A stretch of 64,000 bases of DNA. Origin: Paenibacillus sp. YN15 (lineage in GTDB: Bacteria; Bacillota; Bacilli; Paenibacillales; NBRC-103111). The notes below the pieces were generated by a model that worked only from the letters and a program-made list of their open reading frames with translations, had not been told where the DNA came from and made no database searches. A program made the position numbers and the translations under genes. Shown here piece after piece: positions 18,419 through 27,440 of this stretch; position 1 is the stretch's first letter, and every line of letters begins with the position of its first letter. The stretch lies in assembly GCF_003285005.1 (NCBI RefSeq), contig NZ_QMFA01000001.1:375713-439712 (forward strand), read 5' to 3'.

Positions 18419-18916
18419 TCAGATGGAGGCCAATGCCAGAATCGAAATCAGCACCATAAGAATCAGCCCTATGATAACAAGGCCGTTCAGGACGGTGCCC
18501 AGCACCGCAAACACTTTTTTGCGTTCCTTCTGGACAAGGCCGACGATGCCCAGGATCAGGCCGACGAAATTGCCGAACAAGGTTCCCAGCAGGGCCAGGC
18601 CCATGAAGGCAAGCTCCGGCATATCGGCTACCCGGCGCTCGATCTCCTCATAATCGTAAGCGCCTGTGTCCGTGTCGATCAGCCCGGAAAGCTTGACGGT
18701 TATGCTCCCCAGTATAATGATGAAAATCAGTGCCATACTGGCAAAAATGGTAAAGGATGCAATGCCCAGTCCGGAATGCCTCCGGCGGGGCGGTTCAGTG
18801 TCATACATTTCCACCGGTGAAAAGCCGCTGTACGCCGGGGGAGGGGGAACCGTATCGGCTGGCCGGCCGCCGTCCTCCGAGTCGTGCCGAACTGTGCCGT
18901 TGGTTGGATGCTCCAA
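18419..18916 (-). CDS. DUF4190-like small membrane protein
   Basis: A 165-residue protein with a hydrophilic, proline-rich N-terminus (about 55 residues) and three hydrophobic segments (IASFTIFASMALIFIIILG; MGLALLGTLFGNFVGLILGIVGL; VFAVLGTVLNGLVIIGLIL), the glycine-rich pattern of DUF4190 proteins. Function is unknown. TTG at 18916 is chosen as start because GGAGGTGAACGCG lies directly before it; long open frame upstream to 19213 has no ribosome site and overlaps the promoter region of the divergent gene. It converges with the phosphodiester glycosidase: the two stop codons are adjacent with no base between. Confidence 0.75.
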   Translation of the reverse strand: MEHPTNGTVRHDSEDGGRPADTVPPPPAYSGFSPVEMYDTEPPRRRHSGLGIASFTIFASMALIFIIILGSITVKLSGLIDTDTGAYDYEEIERRVADMPELAFMGLALLGTLFGNFVGLILGIVGLVQKERKKVFAVLGTVLNGLVIIGLILMVLISILALASI

Positions 18917-19097
18917 CGCGTTCACCTCCATGTTCGTTTTTTTCATCGTAGCATGGGGGCGGGAAGCTGGCAAATTTTTTCTCCCGTTCAAAATTGAAAG
19001 GATATTTTCTCCAAAATGTGGTATGATTCGGGATATAGCGACACAGCCTTGTGCGGAGACGGGGCTGGCATTTATATCAGAAATCGGAGGAACCGGG

Positions 19098-19400
19098 ATG
19101 AAATATACGCTTTGCCAGCAGGTACGCATTGTGGATATGAACGATGAGATTTTGAGCGAAGTGGTGTTCGAGCATGCCGAGGTGGATACGCCGCAGCCGA
19201 TGCTGGGCGCCACTGTCGTTACCTACCAGCTGGGGCTGCGCCAATTTGAGGTGGTATACGACCGGCGGGAGGGCAAAACCACGCGGTCCAAGATCACGGA
19301 CATGGAGATTGATCTTTTGGGCGACTTCAACGTAAAAACCCGGGTGTTCCTGGAACCGGTGAAGCTGATTGTCGGCCAGCATGACGTAGGAATAGTGTAA
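19098..19400 (+). CDS. Conserved hypothetical protein, about 100 residues
   Basis: A 100-residue soluble protein beginning MKYTLCQQVRIVDMNDEIL, rich in beta-prone and acidic stretches, with RREGKTTRSKITDMEIDLLGD (shown here only in part) and no membrane segment. I do not recognise a family. ATG at 19098 has ATCGGAGGAACCGGG before it, a good ribosome site, and a strong terminator follows, so it is a genuine single-gene unit; the longer upstream frame overlaps the divergent gene and is rejected. Confidence 0.7.
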   Translation: MKYTLCQQVRIVDMNDEILSEVVFEHAEVDTPQPMLGATVVTYQLGLRQFEVVYDRREGKTTRSKITDMEIDLLGDFNVKTRVFLEPVKLIVGQHDVGIV

Positions 19401-19425
19401 GGCTGGAGCAAGCAGAAGGAGCAGG

Positions 19426-19452
19426 AAGCCGCTCGGGCAGAGCGGCTTTTTT
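19426..19452 (+). terminator. Rho-independent terminator
   Basis: AAGCCGCT, loop CGGGCAG, AGCGGCTT and then six T residues, 26 bp after the 100-residue gene. Confidence 0.92.
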
Positions 19453-19595
19453 GGGGTTGGGGCGTGGGGTGGCGCGGCTCCCGGCAGGGAGGGGGCTGGC
19501 CCCAGATCCCTGGCGGTTGGACAGGATAGCGGACAACTAGCTTCCGCTATCCCCTGCCACTCGAAGATTATCCACGCTCCCAACTCACCTATTAC

Positions 19596-19743
19596 CCGAA
19601 GTCCGCTTCCATGCCAACTATCTCATCTACCACCTGAAGGCTGCCTCCGCGCCAACTTCTCATCTAGCATCCGAAGTCCGCTTCCATGCCAACTATCTCA
19701 TCTACCACCCGAAGTCCGCTCCCGTGCCAACTATCTCCCCTGC
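19596..19743. repeat. Degenerate tandem repeat, about 38 bp x 4
   Basis: Copies start CCGAAGTCCGCTTCC at 19596, a diverged copy (CTGAAGGCTGCCTCC) at 19634, then 19671 and 19709; each continues GCCAACTATCTCATCTACC or a close variant. Copies 1 and 3 are nearly identical. There is no unique spacer, so this is not CRISPR. It directly precedes the four-unit inverted element at 19756 in a 608-bp non-coding stretch (19401-20008) that holds nothing else recognisable besides the terminator. Confidence 0.85.
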
Positions 19744-19755
19744 GCCGGAAGAGCG

Positions 19756-19948
19756 TAGCGGAACTGAGCGGCTCTTAAAGCGGCTTTTGCAGCTTTTTTC
19801 CGCTCTAGCGGAACTGAGGAGCGCTTATCCTCCGCTTCAACCTTATTTCCTCGCCGTTTTCGCCGCGTAGGGGAAATAACGCTCTCTCAGTTCCGCTATT
19901 CGTCCAAACTCCCGTTTTTACCGTTGTAAGAGTCTCTGAGTTCCGCAA
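19756..19948. repeat. Four-unit inverted repeat element, class 1, locus IV (2 forward + 2 inverted units)
   Basis: Forward units TAGCGGAACTGAGnnGC-CTTA at 19756-19777 and 19806-19827 (50 bp apart); inverted units at 19877-19898 and 19927-19948 (50 bp apart). The third unit read in reverse continues GTTATTTCC, the tail shared with the other classes. Lies between the 38-bp tandem repeat and the chemoreceptor gene. Confidence 0.82.
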
Positions 19949-20008
19949 CAGAAGACTGCCTGCCTTACCAGTAACGTCCCATAACGCCTGTTCCCCGCAA
20001 CTCTTTAG

Positions 20009-22237
20009 TCAGCTTTTCCGCTGGCCCGCCGCCTCCCGCAGGTGGAACTGACCTACCAGCTGCTGCAGGAACATGGTAATAGCATCTACCTGGTTGGAAT
20101 TGTAGCGCACATTGCCCATATCCGACAGGAGCCCATGCACCTTATTTTCCACTTGGGTGGAAATCCGGCGGTTTTCGATGCTGATGGCGGCAATCTTCTC
20201 CATCAGCTCCACCACCTCGTCCACGGCCCGGCTCTTCTGGCTGTCTCCGGCATTGGCGCTGTACAAAAGCTCCGTCGCCGCGGCAACCAGCCTGTTGCCT
20301 TCCTCCACCACCCGGCTGCCCTCCTCCATGGAGGCCGCCGCCAGCTGCGCGTTGCGGTAAATCAGCTCCACCGTCTCCTGAATCTGGCCGGTGGAGGAGT
20401 GGGTCATGTCGGCCAGCTTGCGGATTTCGCTGGCAACCACCGCAAAGCCCTTGCCGTGCTCGCCTACCCGCGCCGCTTCAATAGAAGCGTTCAGGGCCAG
20501 CAGGTTGGTTTGGGAGGAGATTTGGCCAATGACCTCCAGCACCTCGCCGATCTGCCTGGCTGTATCCATGAAGGTCAGAATGGTCCGGTTGGTCTCCGCC
20601 ACCTTGCCGGAGATTTGCGACATTTTGCCGCCGATCCGCTCCACCTCGCCCTGGGCCACCGCAATTTGCTCCGAGGCCTTGGCCTCCAGCTCCGCCAGCG
20701 TCGCCTTCATCTCGTAGGCCACATCCTTGGCGATGTCAATATCCTTCAGCTGGCTGCGGATGCTGCGGATCATGGAATGAATCTCCTCCCCCATCCGCTC
20801 CGTTGCAGTCAACGTGGCGTCGGTGGATTGGCTCAGCTCCCGCTGGTTGGCGCGGACATCCTCGGAGGCGTGCTTTACCTTCAGCATGATTCCCTCCAGG
20901 GAATCGTTCATATTGTTGATCCATTTGGCCAGCTCCCGGGTTTCGTCACCTGCAAATTGGCTGGTATCCAGCCGCTGGGTCAAATCCCCCTTGCCCTCCG
21001 CGTTGATCCGGATGAAGCGGTTGATCCGCCGCAGGCTGTCGGCCGCGGGCAGCGTGCCCTTGCGCCGGGAGATTTGGATTGCCGCCCAGCCGCCGAGAAG
21101 CTGCAGCAGTCCCACAGCCAGTCCGGCGTACAAAGCCGGCACATCCCGGGCAACCGCCGCGCCGCAAAGAGCCGCTCCCGCCAGAGCAAACAGCAGCATC
21201 ACCGGAAGCTGCACCCGGCTGATTTTGAAATCGATGCTCCGCAGCCGGTAGACCTCCTCCAAATCCCCCTCGCACATCATGCCCCACAGGTCCGGACAAT
21301 GGGGAAGCCGGAAGGTGACGCCCTTGCCGATAACCGGAATATGCCGGTAATCCGAATAACCGGGGAACTCCACAAACAGATTGCTGCCCTTGGCAATGGT
21401 GCCCGCCACCCCCGGATGCAGCTGGCCCGTAGCCGGGTCGGTAAACATCAGCTCCAGCTCCGTATGCTCCGCCACCCGGACTGTGCCCCAGTCGGTGGAT
21501 ACGCCGTCCTTCAAATTTTCGCCGTGAGTGAAGGTCCGGTCCTCGAAGCGGCTGCGGGACAGGGCGGTGCCCGGCGCGATCTCCCTGCGCAGAACGGGGG
21601 AGGCCATAAACAGGTAATTATCCCCCGAGTCCGGGTAAACATGGCCCGATTCCCGCTGAATCAGATCGCCCAGCACATCGTTGGGCACCCGTCCGCACAG
21701 CGCTCCCATCCAGGTTCCGCCGCCATCCAACAGGGGATAAATGAACATCAGGGTCATTTTGTCGTGAAAAGAGGAGGTGCTTGGTCCGATCTTAACCGTC
21801 AGAGGATCGGCATAGGGGCCATACAGGCAGCGGCCGTCCTTCTGCTTGGAGGAATAAAGCGCGCCTTCGCGGAACGGGGCGTCGGCGGCGTTTTGCCCCA
21901 TATGCGGAGCATGCGTGGAATAGATCACATTCAACTTGCCGTCGAGCACGAACAGCTCCGAAAAATCCGCCGCCCGCTGGCGCACCGCCTGGGATAAACG
22001 CTCCCATACCGGCGCCGATTCCGCCTGCCACAAAGCGCTGCCTTGGGCGGAGGAAGCCGCCTCGGCGCAATAACGCTCCAGATGGGTCCAGCAATCCGTC
22101 GCCCACTCTGTCAGGAGCTCCTTGCGGGTATTGGCGATGCCTTCAAAAATCTCCTCAATATCCTCCTTCAAATGCTTGTTGAGCCTGTATGACCACCACA
22201 GCGGAAGCCCTTTCCGAAATCCGAGCCAGTCAAACAT
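20009..22237 (-). CDS. Methyl-accepting chemotaxis protein with large N-terminal soluble sensor
   Basis: A 742-residue chemoreceptor. The last 260 residues are a standard signalling domain with the hairpin tip [21 protein letters not shown] and [29 protein letters not shown]-like segment ([20 protein letters not shown]) lies at about 410-455, preceded by two closely spaced hydrophobic helices at about 345-395. Residues 1-340 have no membrane segment or signal peptide, so the sensor appears cytosolic instead of the usual extracytoplasmic loop; it contains a Cache/GAF-like portion ([36 protein letters not shown]). ATG at 22237 follows GGGGGGAGAGGT; a longer frame to 22402 has no ribosome site. 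It signals through CheA/CheW to the flagellar motor. The ligand is unknown. Confidence 0.88.
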   Translation of the reverse strand: MFDWLGFRKGLPLWWSYRLNKHLKEDIEEIFEGIANTRKELLTEWATDCWTHLERYCAEAASSAQGSALWQAESAPVWERLSQAVRQRAADFSELFVLDGKLNVIYSTHAPHMGQNAADAPFREGALYSSKQKDGRCLYGPYADPLTVKIGPSTSSFHDKMTLMFIYPLLDGGGTWMGALCGRVPNDVLGDLIQRESGHVYPDSGDNYLFMASPVLRREIAPGTALSRSRFEDRTFTHGENLKDGVSTDWGTVRVAEHTELELMFTDPATGQLHPGVAGTIAKGSNLFVEFPGYSDYRHIPVIGKGVTFRLPHCPDLWGMMCEGDLEEVYRLRSIDFKISRVQLPVMLLFALAGAALCGAAVARDVPALYAGLAVGLLQLLGGWAAIQISRRKGTLPAADSLRRINRFIRINAEGKGDLTQRLDTSQFAGDETRELAKWINNMNDSLEGIMLKVKHASEDVRANQRELSQSTDATLTATERMGEEIHSMIRSIRSQLKDIDIAKDVAYEMKATLAELEAKASEQIAVAQGEVERIGGKMSQISGKVAETNRTILTFMDTARQIGEVLEVIGQISSQTNLLALNASIEAARVGEHGKGFAVVASEIRKLADMTHSSTGQIQETVELIYRNAQLAAASMEEGSRVVEEGNRLVAAATELLYSANAGDSQKSRAVDEVVELMEKIAAISIENRRISTQVENKVHGLLSDMGNVRYNSNQVDAITMFLQQLVGQFHLREAAGQRKS

Positions 22238-22594
22238 ACCTCTCCCCCCAGTCATCGACCATAAAATCATATTCTGTTTTCTGATGTTAAGTATTGTAAC
22301 ATAGTGCGTGTCGGAATGGTGAAGATGAATGAGACAAATAAGTGAAAATTCGAAGATTGCTCCGATAATCTGACGGAATGTTCGCCTTTTACGAAGTTTC
22401 AACTAGAAAGTAAGCATACTTATCAGGGAATGAAAGATTTAAACAAGGGTCATATGTTCTCCGCACTCCAGACAGAATGTGGAGAATCGGGCCAATTCAT
22501 GGTATGATACAGAAAATATGTTCGTAAAAAAATCCCCCAAAAGTGGCGTGACGCTCTGAAGCATGTTCACAATACAGAGAGGAGTTTTGCGGAA
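22238..22594. other. Intergenic region between divergent chemoreceptor and lhr genes
   Basis: About 357 bp, more AT-rich than its surroundings. It must carry both promoters, but I see no convincing sigma-A pair: TATGAT at 22503-22508 lacks a placed -35, and no sigma-D consensus was recognised for the chemoreceptor. No repeats or RNA structures stand out. Confidence 0.6.
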
Positions 22595-25500
22595 ATGTCC
22601 GTTTCCTTTCATCCGGTTATCGAAGCTTGGTTCAGGCAATCCTTCGGCTCTCCTACCCTTGTGCAGCAGGAGGCGTGGGAAAGCATTGCCGCAGGGCACA
22701 GCACGCTGATCGCCGCTCCCACCGGCTCGGGCAAAACCCTGGCCGCCCTTTTGCCGTGTCTGGACCGGATTGTCCGGGAAGCCGGGCAGGCAGAGGCGGA
22801 GGCCGTTCCACGGGGAGTGAAGCTCCTGTATGTCACTCCGCTGAAAGCGCTGAACAATGATATCCATCACCACATTTTCCGGTTTGCCGGAGAGCTGTCG
22901 GCGGTGGCGGCGCAGGAGCAGGCGGATTGGCCCGGATTTACGGTTGGAGTGCGGACGGGGGATACCTCGCAAAGCACCCGGGCCTCCATGCTGCGGAATC
23001 CTCCGGATATGCTCATCACCACCCCGGAGTCGCTTTATTTGATGCTGACCGCAGTCAAAGCCAGGGAAATCCTCCGCACCGTCAAACAGGTCATTGTCGA
23101 TGAGATTCACGATCTGGCCTCGGACAAAAGAGGGGTGCATCTCTCCTTATCCCTGGAGCGTCTGGGCAGCCTGTGCCGCCGGAATCCCCAGCGCATCGGG
23201 GTTTCCGCCACCCAAAAGCCCTTGGAGCGGGTGGCCCGTTATCTGGGCGGCTGGGAGGAAGGGACAGACCCCGCCGGTGCAGGCGGCATGACCGCCAGGC
23301 CTGTCCATATTGTGGAGAGTCCCATGGAGCGCAGGCTCACGGTTTCGGTTACCATGCCCGCCAAGGGAGTCCGGGCGATGGACAAGGAAGCGGTATGGGG
23401 GCCTTTGGTGCAGCGGATTCTGCAATGTATGGAGGGCGCCAGATCGGTGCTCATTTTTGTGAACAACAGGCGGCTGTGCGAGCGTCTTACTCTGCGCCTG
23501 AACGAATATGTGGGCTACGGGATGGCCCGCTCCCATCACGGCAGCGTGTCCCGGGAGCGGCGCCTGGAGGTGGAGTCCATGCTCAAGGCCGGCGAGCTCC
23601 GCTGTCTGGTGGCCACCGCCACTTTGGAGCTGGGCATCGACGTGGGCGAGATCGATCTGGTGCTTCAGATCGATTCCCCCAAGGAGGCGGCGGCGGGCAT
23701 CCAGCGCTTCGGCCGGGCAGGCCATGCCGTCGGCGGGGAAAGCCGCGGAGTCGTCATCGTCCGCACCCGGGGGGATTTGCCGGAGGCGGCGGTGCTGGCC
23801 AAGGCGGTGGCCCGCCGGGAGATTGAGGATATCCGCATTCCGCGCCATAAGCTGGATGTGCTGTCCCAGCATACCGTTGCCGCCGTGGCGGCTGCCGGGC
23901 CGGGGGAGGAATGGTCGCCGGAGGCCTGGTACCGGGTGGTGTCCGGCAGCGACTGCTACCGGGAGTATCCCCGGGAGCGGTATGAGGCCATGCTGGACGT
24001 GCTGTCCGGGCGGTATCCCTTCTCCCGGCCGCTCTTGGCCTGGGACCGGGAGACCGACAGGCTGCTGCGGCTGCCGGGTTCGGCTATTGCCGCCTCCATG
24101 GGGGGAGGCACCATTCCCCAGACCTCCGCTTTTCCGGTGCATCATGCGGAGACGCGGATGCATCTGGGGGAGCTGGACGAGGAGTATGTGTATGAAAGCC
24201 GGCCGGGGGACGCTTTTCAGCTGGGAGCCAGCTCCTGGACCATCCGCTCCATCCGCCATGACCGGGTTTATGTGACGGAAAGCGACCACACCTACAGCGA
24301 AATTCCCTTCTGGAAAGCGGAAGCGGGGGGACGCAGCCCCCTGATCGGCAAAAGCATCGGGGCCATGCTGGCCGCCATCCGGGATGCCGCCCGGCACAGC
24401 GCCGGCGAGGAGCAGGAGCGGCAGCTGGAGCGCGGGCTGATGGAGGAATACAGGCTGGACGGGGATGCCGCCGCCGAGCTTGTCGGCTATGTCCGCGGCC
24501 AGGACAAGCATGGGCTGGTGCCCACGGACACGCTGATCGTGGCCGAGCATTACAAGGATGACGGGGAGCGGCATCATCTGGTGGTACACAGCCTCCTGGG
24601 CCGCCGCATCCACAGAACCTGGGAGATGGCCCTGCGCATCCGCTTTGATGCGTTAAGCCCCACCCAGGTCTATTCCATCGCCAAGGACGACGGCATGGAA
24701 TTTGTCTTCGACCGCTGGAATCCGGACTGGCTGCTGGAGCCGGGGCGGCTGTCCGCCTCCCAGGTGGAGGAGCTGCTGTGGCAGGCGCTGCCCGGCACAG
24801 CCATGTTCGCCAGAGCCTTCCGCCGGGTGGCGGAAACCTCGCTTCTACTGGTCAGAGGCTATGAGCGTCAAGCCTCCTGGACCATGCGCTTCCGGAGCGA
24901 GGAGCTGCTGAAGCAGGCTCTTCCCTTTGCCGACAAGTACCCGTATTTGCGGGAGGCCTATGCCGTCTGCCTGGAGGAGGAGCTGGACGTGCCCGGCTTG
25001 CACCGGCTCCTGGAGGAGCTGCGGACGGGAGCCGTCGGGCTGCAGACGGTGGATTCCATTGCGCCGTCGCCTTTTGCCATGCGATTTATGAATGATTTTG
25101 CCATGACCAGCCTGTATGAATCGGATGCGCTGGGGCGCGATGTCCATATGCGGCTTCTGGGGATCAACCGGGAGCTGGCGGCGGAATGGTTCGGCAAGGA
25201 AGGGCTCCGCGCCCTGATTTCCCGGCAGGTTCTGGAGGAGGAAGCGCAGCGGCTGGCCCGTCCGGCCTGGCTGGCCGCCGCCCCAAACGGCGGGGAGAAA
25301 GAGAAGCGCAGCCTGCTTCGCCTGTTGAAGGAATACGGAGACCTGTCCCGGGAGGAACTGGCCCGGTTATGGGGAGAGGATCAAATCGTGACGGAGCTGC
25401 TTGCGGCGGGCAGTGTGCGAAGCATCCGCCTGGGGGGAGAGGAACGGTTCTTCAGCCGCGACGAAGAGGAGTGGTATGCGGGCTTTCCCCATACGCCGGA

Positions 25501-26980
25501 GGCTTCTTTTATTGCCAAGCGTTATGTGGAGCGTGTGCTCTCCTTCCGCCCCGGGGAGCTGGCGGAGCGCTTCGGCGTCGAAGCCGGGCTGGCCGAGGCA
25601 TGGACGGCAGGCTGGCTGGCGGACGGTACAGTTACGGCTGCTCCTTTTGCGGAGCCGCAGGAAACCGGTCTGTACACCGCTGCCAAAATTGCCGAGCGTC
25701 TGGTGCGCACCTCCATTTCGGATTTCCGGGTGAAGCACGGGGCTATCGAGGCCAACCGCTATGCGCTGCATCTGCTCCAAACCCACCATCTGCTCCCGGA
25801 ACGGCGGCTTGAAGGAGCGGAAGGCCTGCTGCGGATTATCGGGCAGCTGCAAGGGATTTATCTGCCGGTGGCGCATTGGGAGAAGCTGGTGTTCCCCGCC
25901 CGGCTGAAGGAATACCGCAAGGAATGGCTGGACCAGCTGTGCGCATCGGGGGAGCTTTTCTGGATGGGACGAAAAGAGGAGGGTGAGAAGGAGGGGCGGA
26001 TCGCCTTCTTTCTGGCCGCCGAGCGGGGAGAGGCGGAGCCTTTTATCCGCAGGGCCTCCGAAGGGCCTGATACCTCCCAGCGGCCGCTTCTGGATCTGCT
26101 GGTCGCCAAGGGGGCCAGCTTTCTGACGGCTCTCTCCCGGGAAACGGGAGAAGCTCCCTCCAGTCTTCTGCCCAAGCTGATGGAGCTGGTGTGGGAGGGC
26201 AGGGCGGCCAATGACCAGTTTGCGCCCCTCCGGCTGGCCGCCTCATCCGGCGTCCGGACCAAACGCGGGGAATTCCAGTCCGGCTTCGGCCGGTGGTATG
26301 CGCTGCTTCCCGGGGAGGAGGAGAACGCCGAGACCTGCGCCTTGTCCTATTGCAAACGCTGGATGGGCCAGTTCGGCCTGCTGACCCGCGGGGCTGCGGC
26401 CTATGCGGCGCCCTACGGCTGGGAGCAGCTGTCCGGGGTGCTGCGCAAGCTGGAGGACTGGGGCATGGCTGTCCGGGGGTTTTTTGTCAAGGATATTGCC
26501 GCTATGCAATTTACCACCCGGGAAACGGTGGAGCAGCTGGAGGCCGCTCTGCCGGGGGACACGGGCAAGCCGTCGCTTATCTCCGCGGCGGACCCTGCCA
26601 ATCCCTATGGGGCATGGGTGGAGTGGCCGGAGCTGACCGCTGTCCAGTTCGCCCGCAAGCCGGGGAATTATCTGGTATATGAAGGAAACGCGCTATGCCT
26701 GTGGATCGAAAATTTCGGCAAGCACGTGGCTGTGTTCCCCGGTCATCCGGCTGCCGCACAAGCCGCACAAGGGCAACCCTACCGTCTTTGCGCTATTCTG
26801 GCAGAGGTGTTCACTACCCTCATCGTCAGGCACCATCTGAGCAAAATTACGCTGGAGCGCTGGAACGGCAGGCCTGCGGCTGAATCCGGTCTGGAGGAGG
26901 AATTCCGGCGGCTGGGGGGAGAGCTGGACAGAACGCGGTTCGTGTTTTGGCCGACGGCGCTGAAATACCGACAGCGCTGA
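22595..26980 (+). CDS. lhr: Lhr family ATP-dependent helicase
   Basis: A 1,461-residue superfamily 2 helicase, the full-length size of bacterial Lhr. Walker A APTGSGKT is near residue 42, the DEIH box (VDEIHDLASDKRG) near 168, motif III-like SATQ follows, and motif VI QRFGRAGH is near 370. After the Lhr core with winged-helix and DUF4145/WH segments, residues about 850-1,461 form the C-terminal extension that in Lhr proteins holds several tandem winged-helix domains and an AlkZ-like fold (FVKDIAAMQFTTRETVEQLE, later). Lhr acts as a 3'-5' helicase in DNA repair, with preference for RNA:DNA hybrids in studied members. ATG follows AGAGAGGAG with good spacing. Single-gene unit; the inverted repeat CTAACGG/CCGTTAG at 26997-27022 downstream lacks a T run. 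Confidence 0.93.
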   Translation: MSVSFHPVIEAWFRQSFGSPTLVQQEAWESIAAGHSTLIAAPTGSGKTLAALLPCLDRIVREAGQAEAEAVPRGVKLLYVTPLKALNNDIHHHIFRFAGELSAVAAQEQADWPGFTVGVRTGDTSQSTRASMLRNPPDMLITTPESLYLMLTAVKAREILRTVKQVIVDEIHDLASDKRGVHLSLSLERLGSLCRRNPQRIGVSATQKPLERVARYLGGWEEGTDPAGAGGMTARPVHIVESPMERRLTVSVTMPAKGVRAMDKEAVWGPLVQRILQCMEGARSVLIFVNNRRLCERLTLRLNEYVGYGMARSHHGSVSRERRLEVESMLKAGELRCLVATATLELGIDVGEIDLVLQIDSPKEAAAGIQRFGRAGHAVGGESRGVVIVRTRGDLPEAAVLAKAVARREIEDIRIPRHKLDVLSQHTVAAVAAAGPGEEWSPEAWYRVVSGSDCYREYPRERYEAMLDVLSGRYPFSRPLLAWDRETDRLLRLPGSAIAASMGGGTIPQTSAFPVHHAETRMHLGELDEEYVYESRPGDAFQLGASSWTIRSIRHDRVYVTESDHTYSEIPFWKAEAGGRSPLIGKSIGAMLAAIRDAARHSAGEEQERQLERGLMEEYRLDGDAAAELVGYVRGQDKHGLVPTDTLIVAEHYKDDGERHHLVVHSLLGRRIHRTWEMALRIRFDALSPTQVYSIAKDDGMEFVFDRWNPDWLLEPGRLSASQVEELLWQALPGTAMFARAFRRVAETSLLLVRGYERQASWTMRFRSEELLKQALPFADKYPYLREAYAVCLEEELDVPGLHRLLEELRTGAVGLQTVDSIAPSPFAMRFMNDFAMTSLYESDALGRDVHMRLLGINRELAAEWFGKEGLRALISRQVLEEEAQRLARPAWLAAAPNGGEKEKRSLLRLLKEYGDLSREELARLWGEDQIVTELLAAGSVRSIRLGGEERFFSRDEEEWYAGFPHTPEASFIAKRYVERVLSFRPGELAERFGVEAGLAEAWTAGWLADGTVTAAPFAEPQETGLYTAAKIAERLVRTSISDFRVKHGAIEANRYALHLLQTHHLLPERRLEGAEGLLRIIGQLQGIYLPVAHWEKLVFPARLKEYRKEWLDQLCASGELFWMGRKEEGEKEGRIAFFLAAERGEAEPFIRRASEGPDTSQRPLLDLLVAKGASFLTALSRETGEAPSSLLPKLMELVWEGRAANDQFAPLRLAASSGVRTKRGEFQSGFGRWYALLPGEEENAETCALSYCKRWMGQFGLLTRGAAAYAAPYGWEQLSGVLRKLEDWGMAVRGFFVKDIAAMQFTTRETVEQLEAALPGDTGKPSLISAADPANPYGAWVEWPELTAVQFARKPGNYLVYEGNALCLWIENFGKHVAVFPGHPAAAQAAQGQPYRLCAILAEVFTTLIVRHHLSKITLERWNGRPAAESGLEEEFRRLGGELDRTRFVFWPTALKYRQR

Positions 26981-27440
26981 AATACCGGCGGCAGCTCTAA
27001 CGGCGGCTCTCCCTTCCGTTAGGCTCCGCTTGGCCTCCGAGCGGGCCGCATATGGGCGCTATGATTTTTTTGGCGATAAGCAGGAAACAGCAGAAGGCAT
27101 GCAGAAATATTTCCGAGGATATGAGGGTGCTTGTCGAAGGGGGCAAACGCTTGTCGGCGTTTTGTGACGCCCCGCCACCCTGAGAGTTTTTTATTGCACT
27201 TTAGTGCTTTAATGAGGTCAAGCTGGTGATGTGATAAAAAAGCTTCTATCGAAGCATCCCGAAGAGGCGGGTTCGTCTTTAGCGGAAGCTTATTATGCCC
27301 TCCAAGAATTTGGCTTTCGGATATCTTGAAAACTTATTATTCTTTACGTGTAAATCTTTACGTGTAAAAAAATTTGCGGCCGCCGTGACAAATAGAGCAG
27401 GAATGCGTTGGCCGCAGGATAAAAAAGGGGTCGTTGCCGG
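26981..27440. other. Intergenic region lhr to GGDEF-EAL gene, mostly without recognisable features
   Basis: 460 bp. It contains an inverted repeat CTAACGG/CCGTTAG at 26997-27022, a small hairpin GCACTTTAGTGC near 27195, a fragment TAGCGGAAGCTTATTATG near 27280 that faintly resembles the class 1 repeat unit, and the tandem TTTACGTGTAAA site described separately. No gene with a ribosome site is visible. Confidence 0.55.
27341..27368. promoter_or_regulatory. Tandem 14-bp repeat TCTTTACGTGTAAA x 2, possible operator
   Basis: TCTTTACGTGTAAA at 27341-27354 is repeated without a gap at 27355-27368, 72 bp before the GGDEF-EAL start. Each copy is near-palindromic (TTTAC-GTGTAAA). Head-to-tail near-palindromes of this size before a gene usually bind a dimeric regulator. 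Confidence 0.45.

Noticed and set aside
18917-19213. N-terminal extension of the DUF4190-like gene
   Set aside because: No ribosome site, and it would overlap the leader of the divergent 100-residue gene; TTG 18916 has a strong site.
19596-19743. CRISPR-like regular repeats
   Set aside because: The copies follow one another without unique spacers, are diverged, and no cas genes are present.
27170-27195. ACCCTGAGAG, reminiscent of a TPP riboswitch
   Set aside because: The remaining conserved TPP segments are absent and the gene downstream is a GGDEF-EAL protein.
26981-27440. A c-di-GMP riboswitch before the GGDEF-EAL gene
   Set aside because: Searched for the GEMM-type CACGCACAGGGCAAACC core by eye and did not find it.
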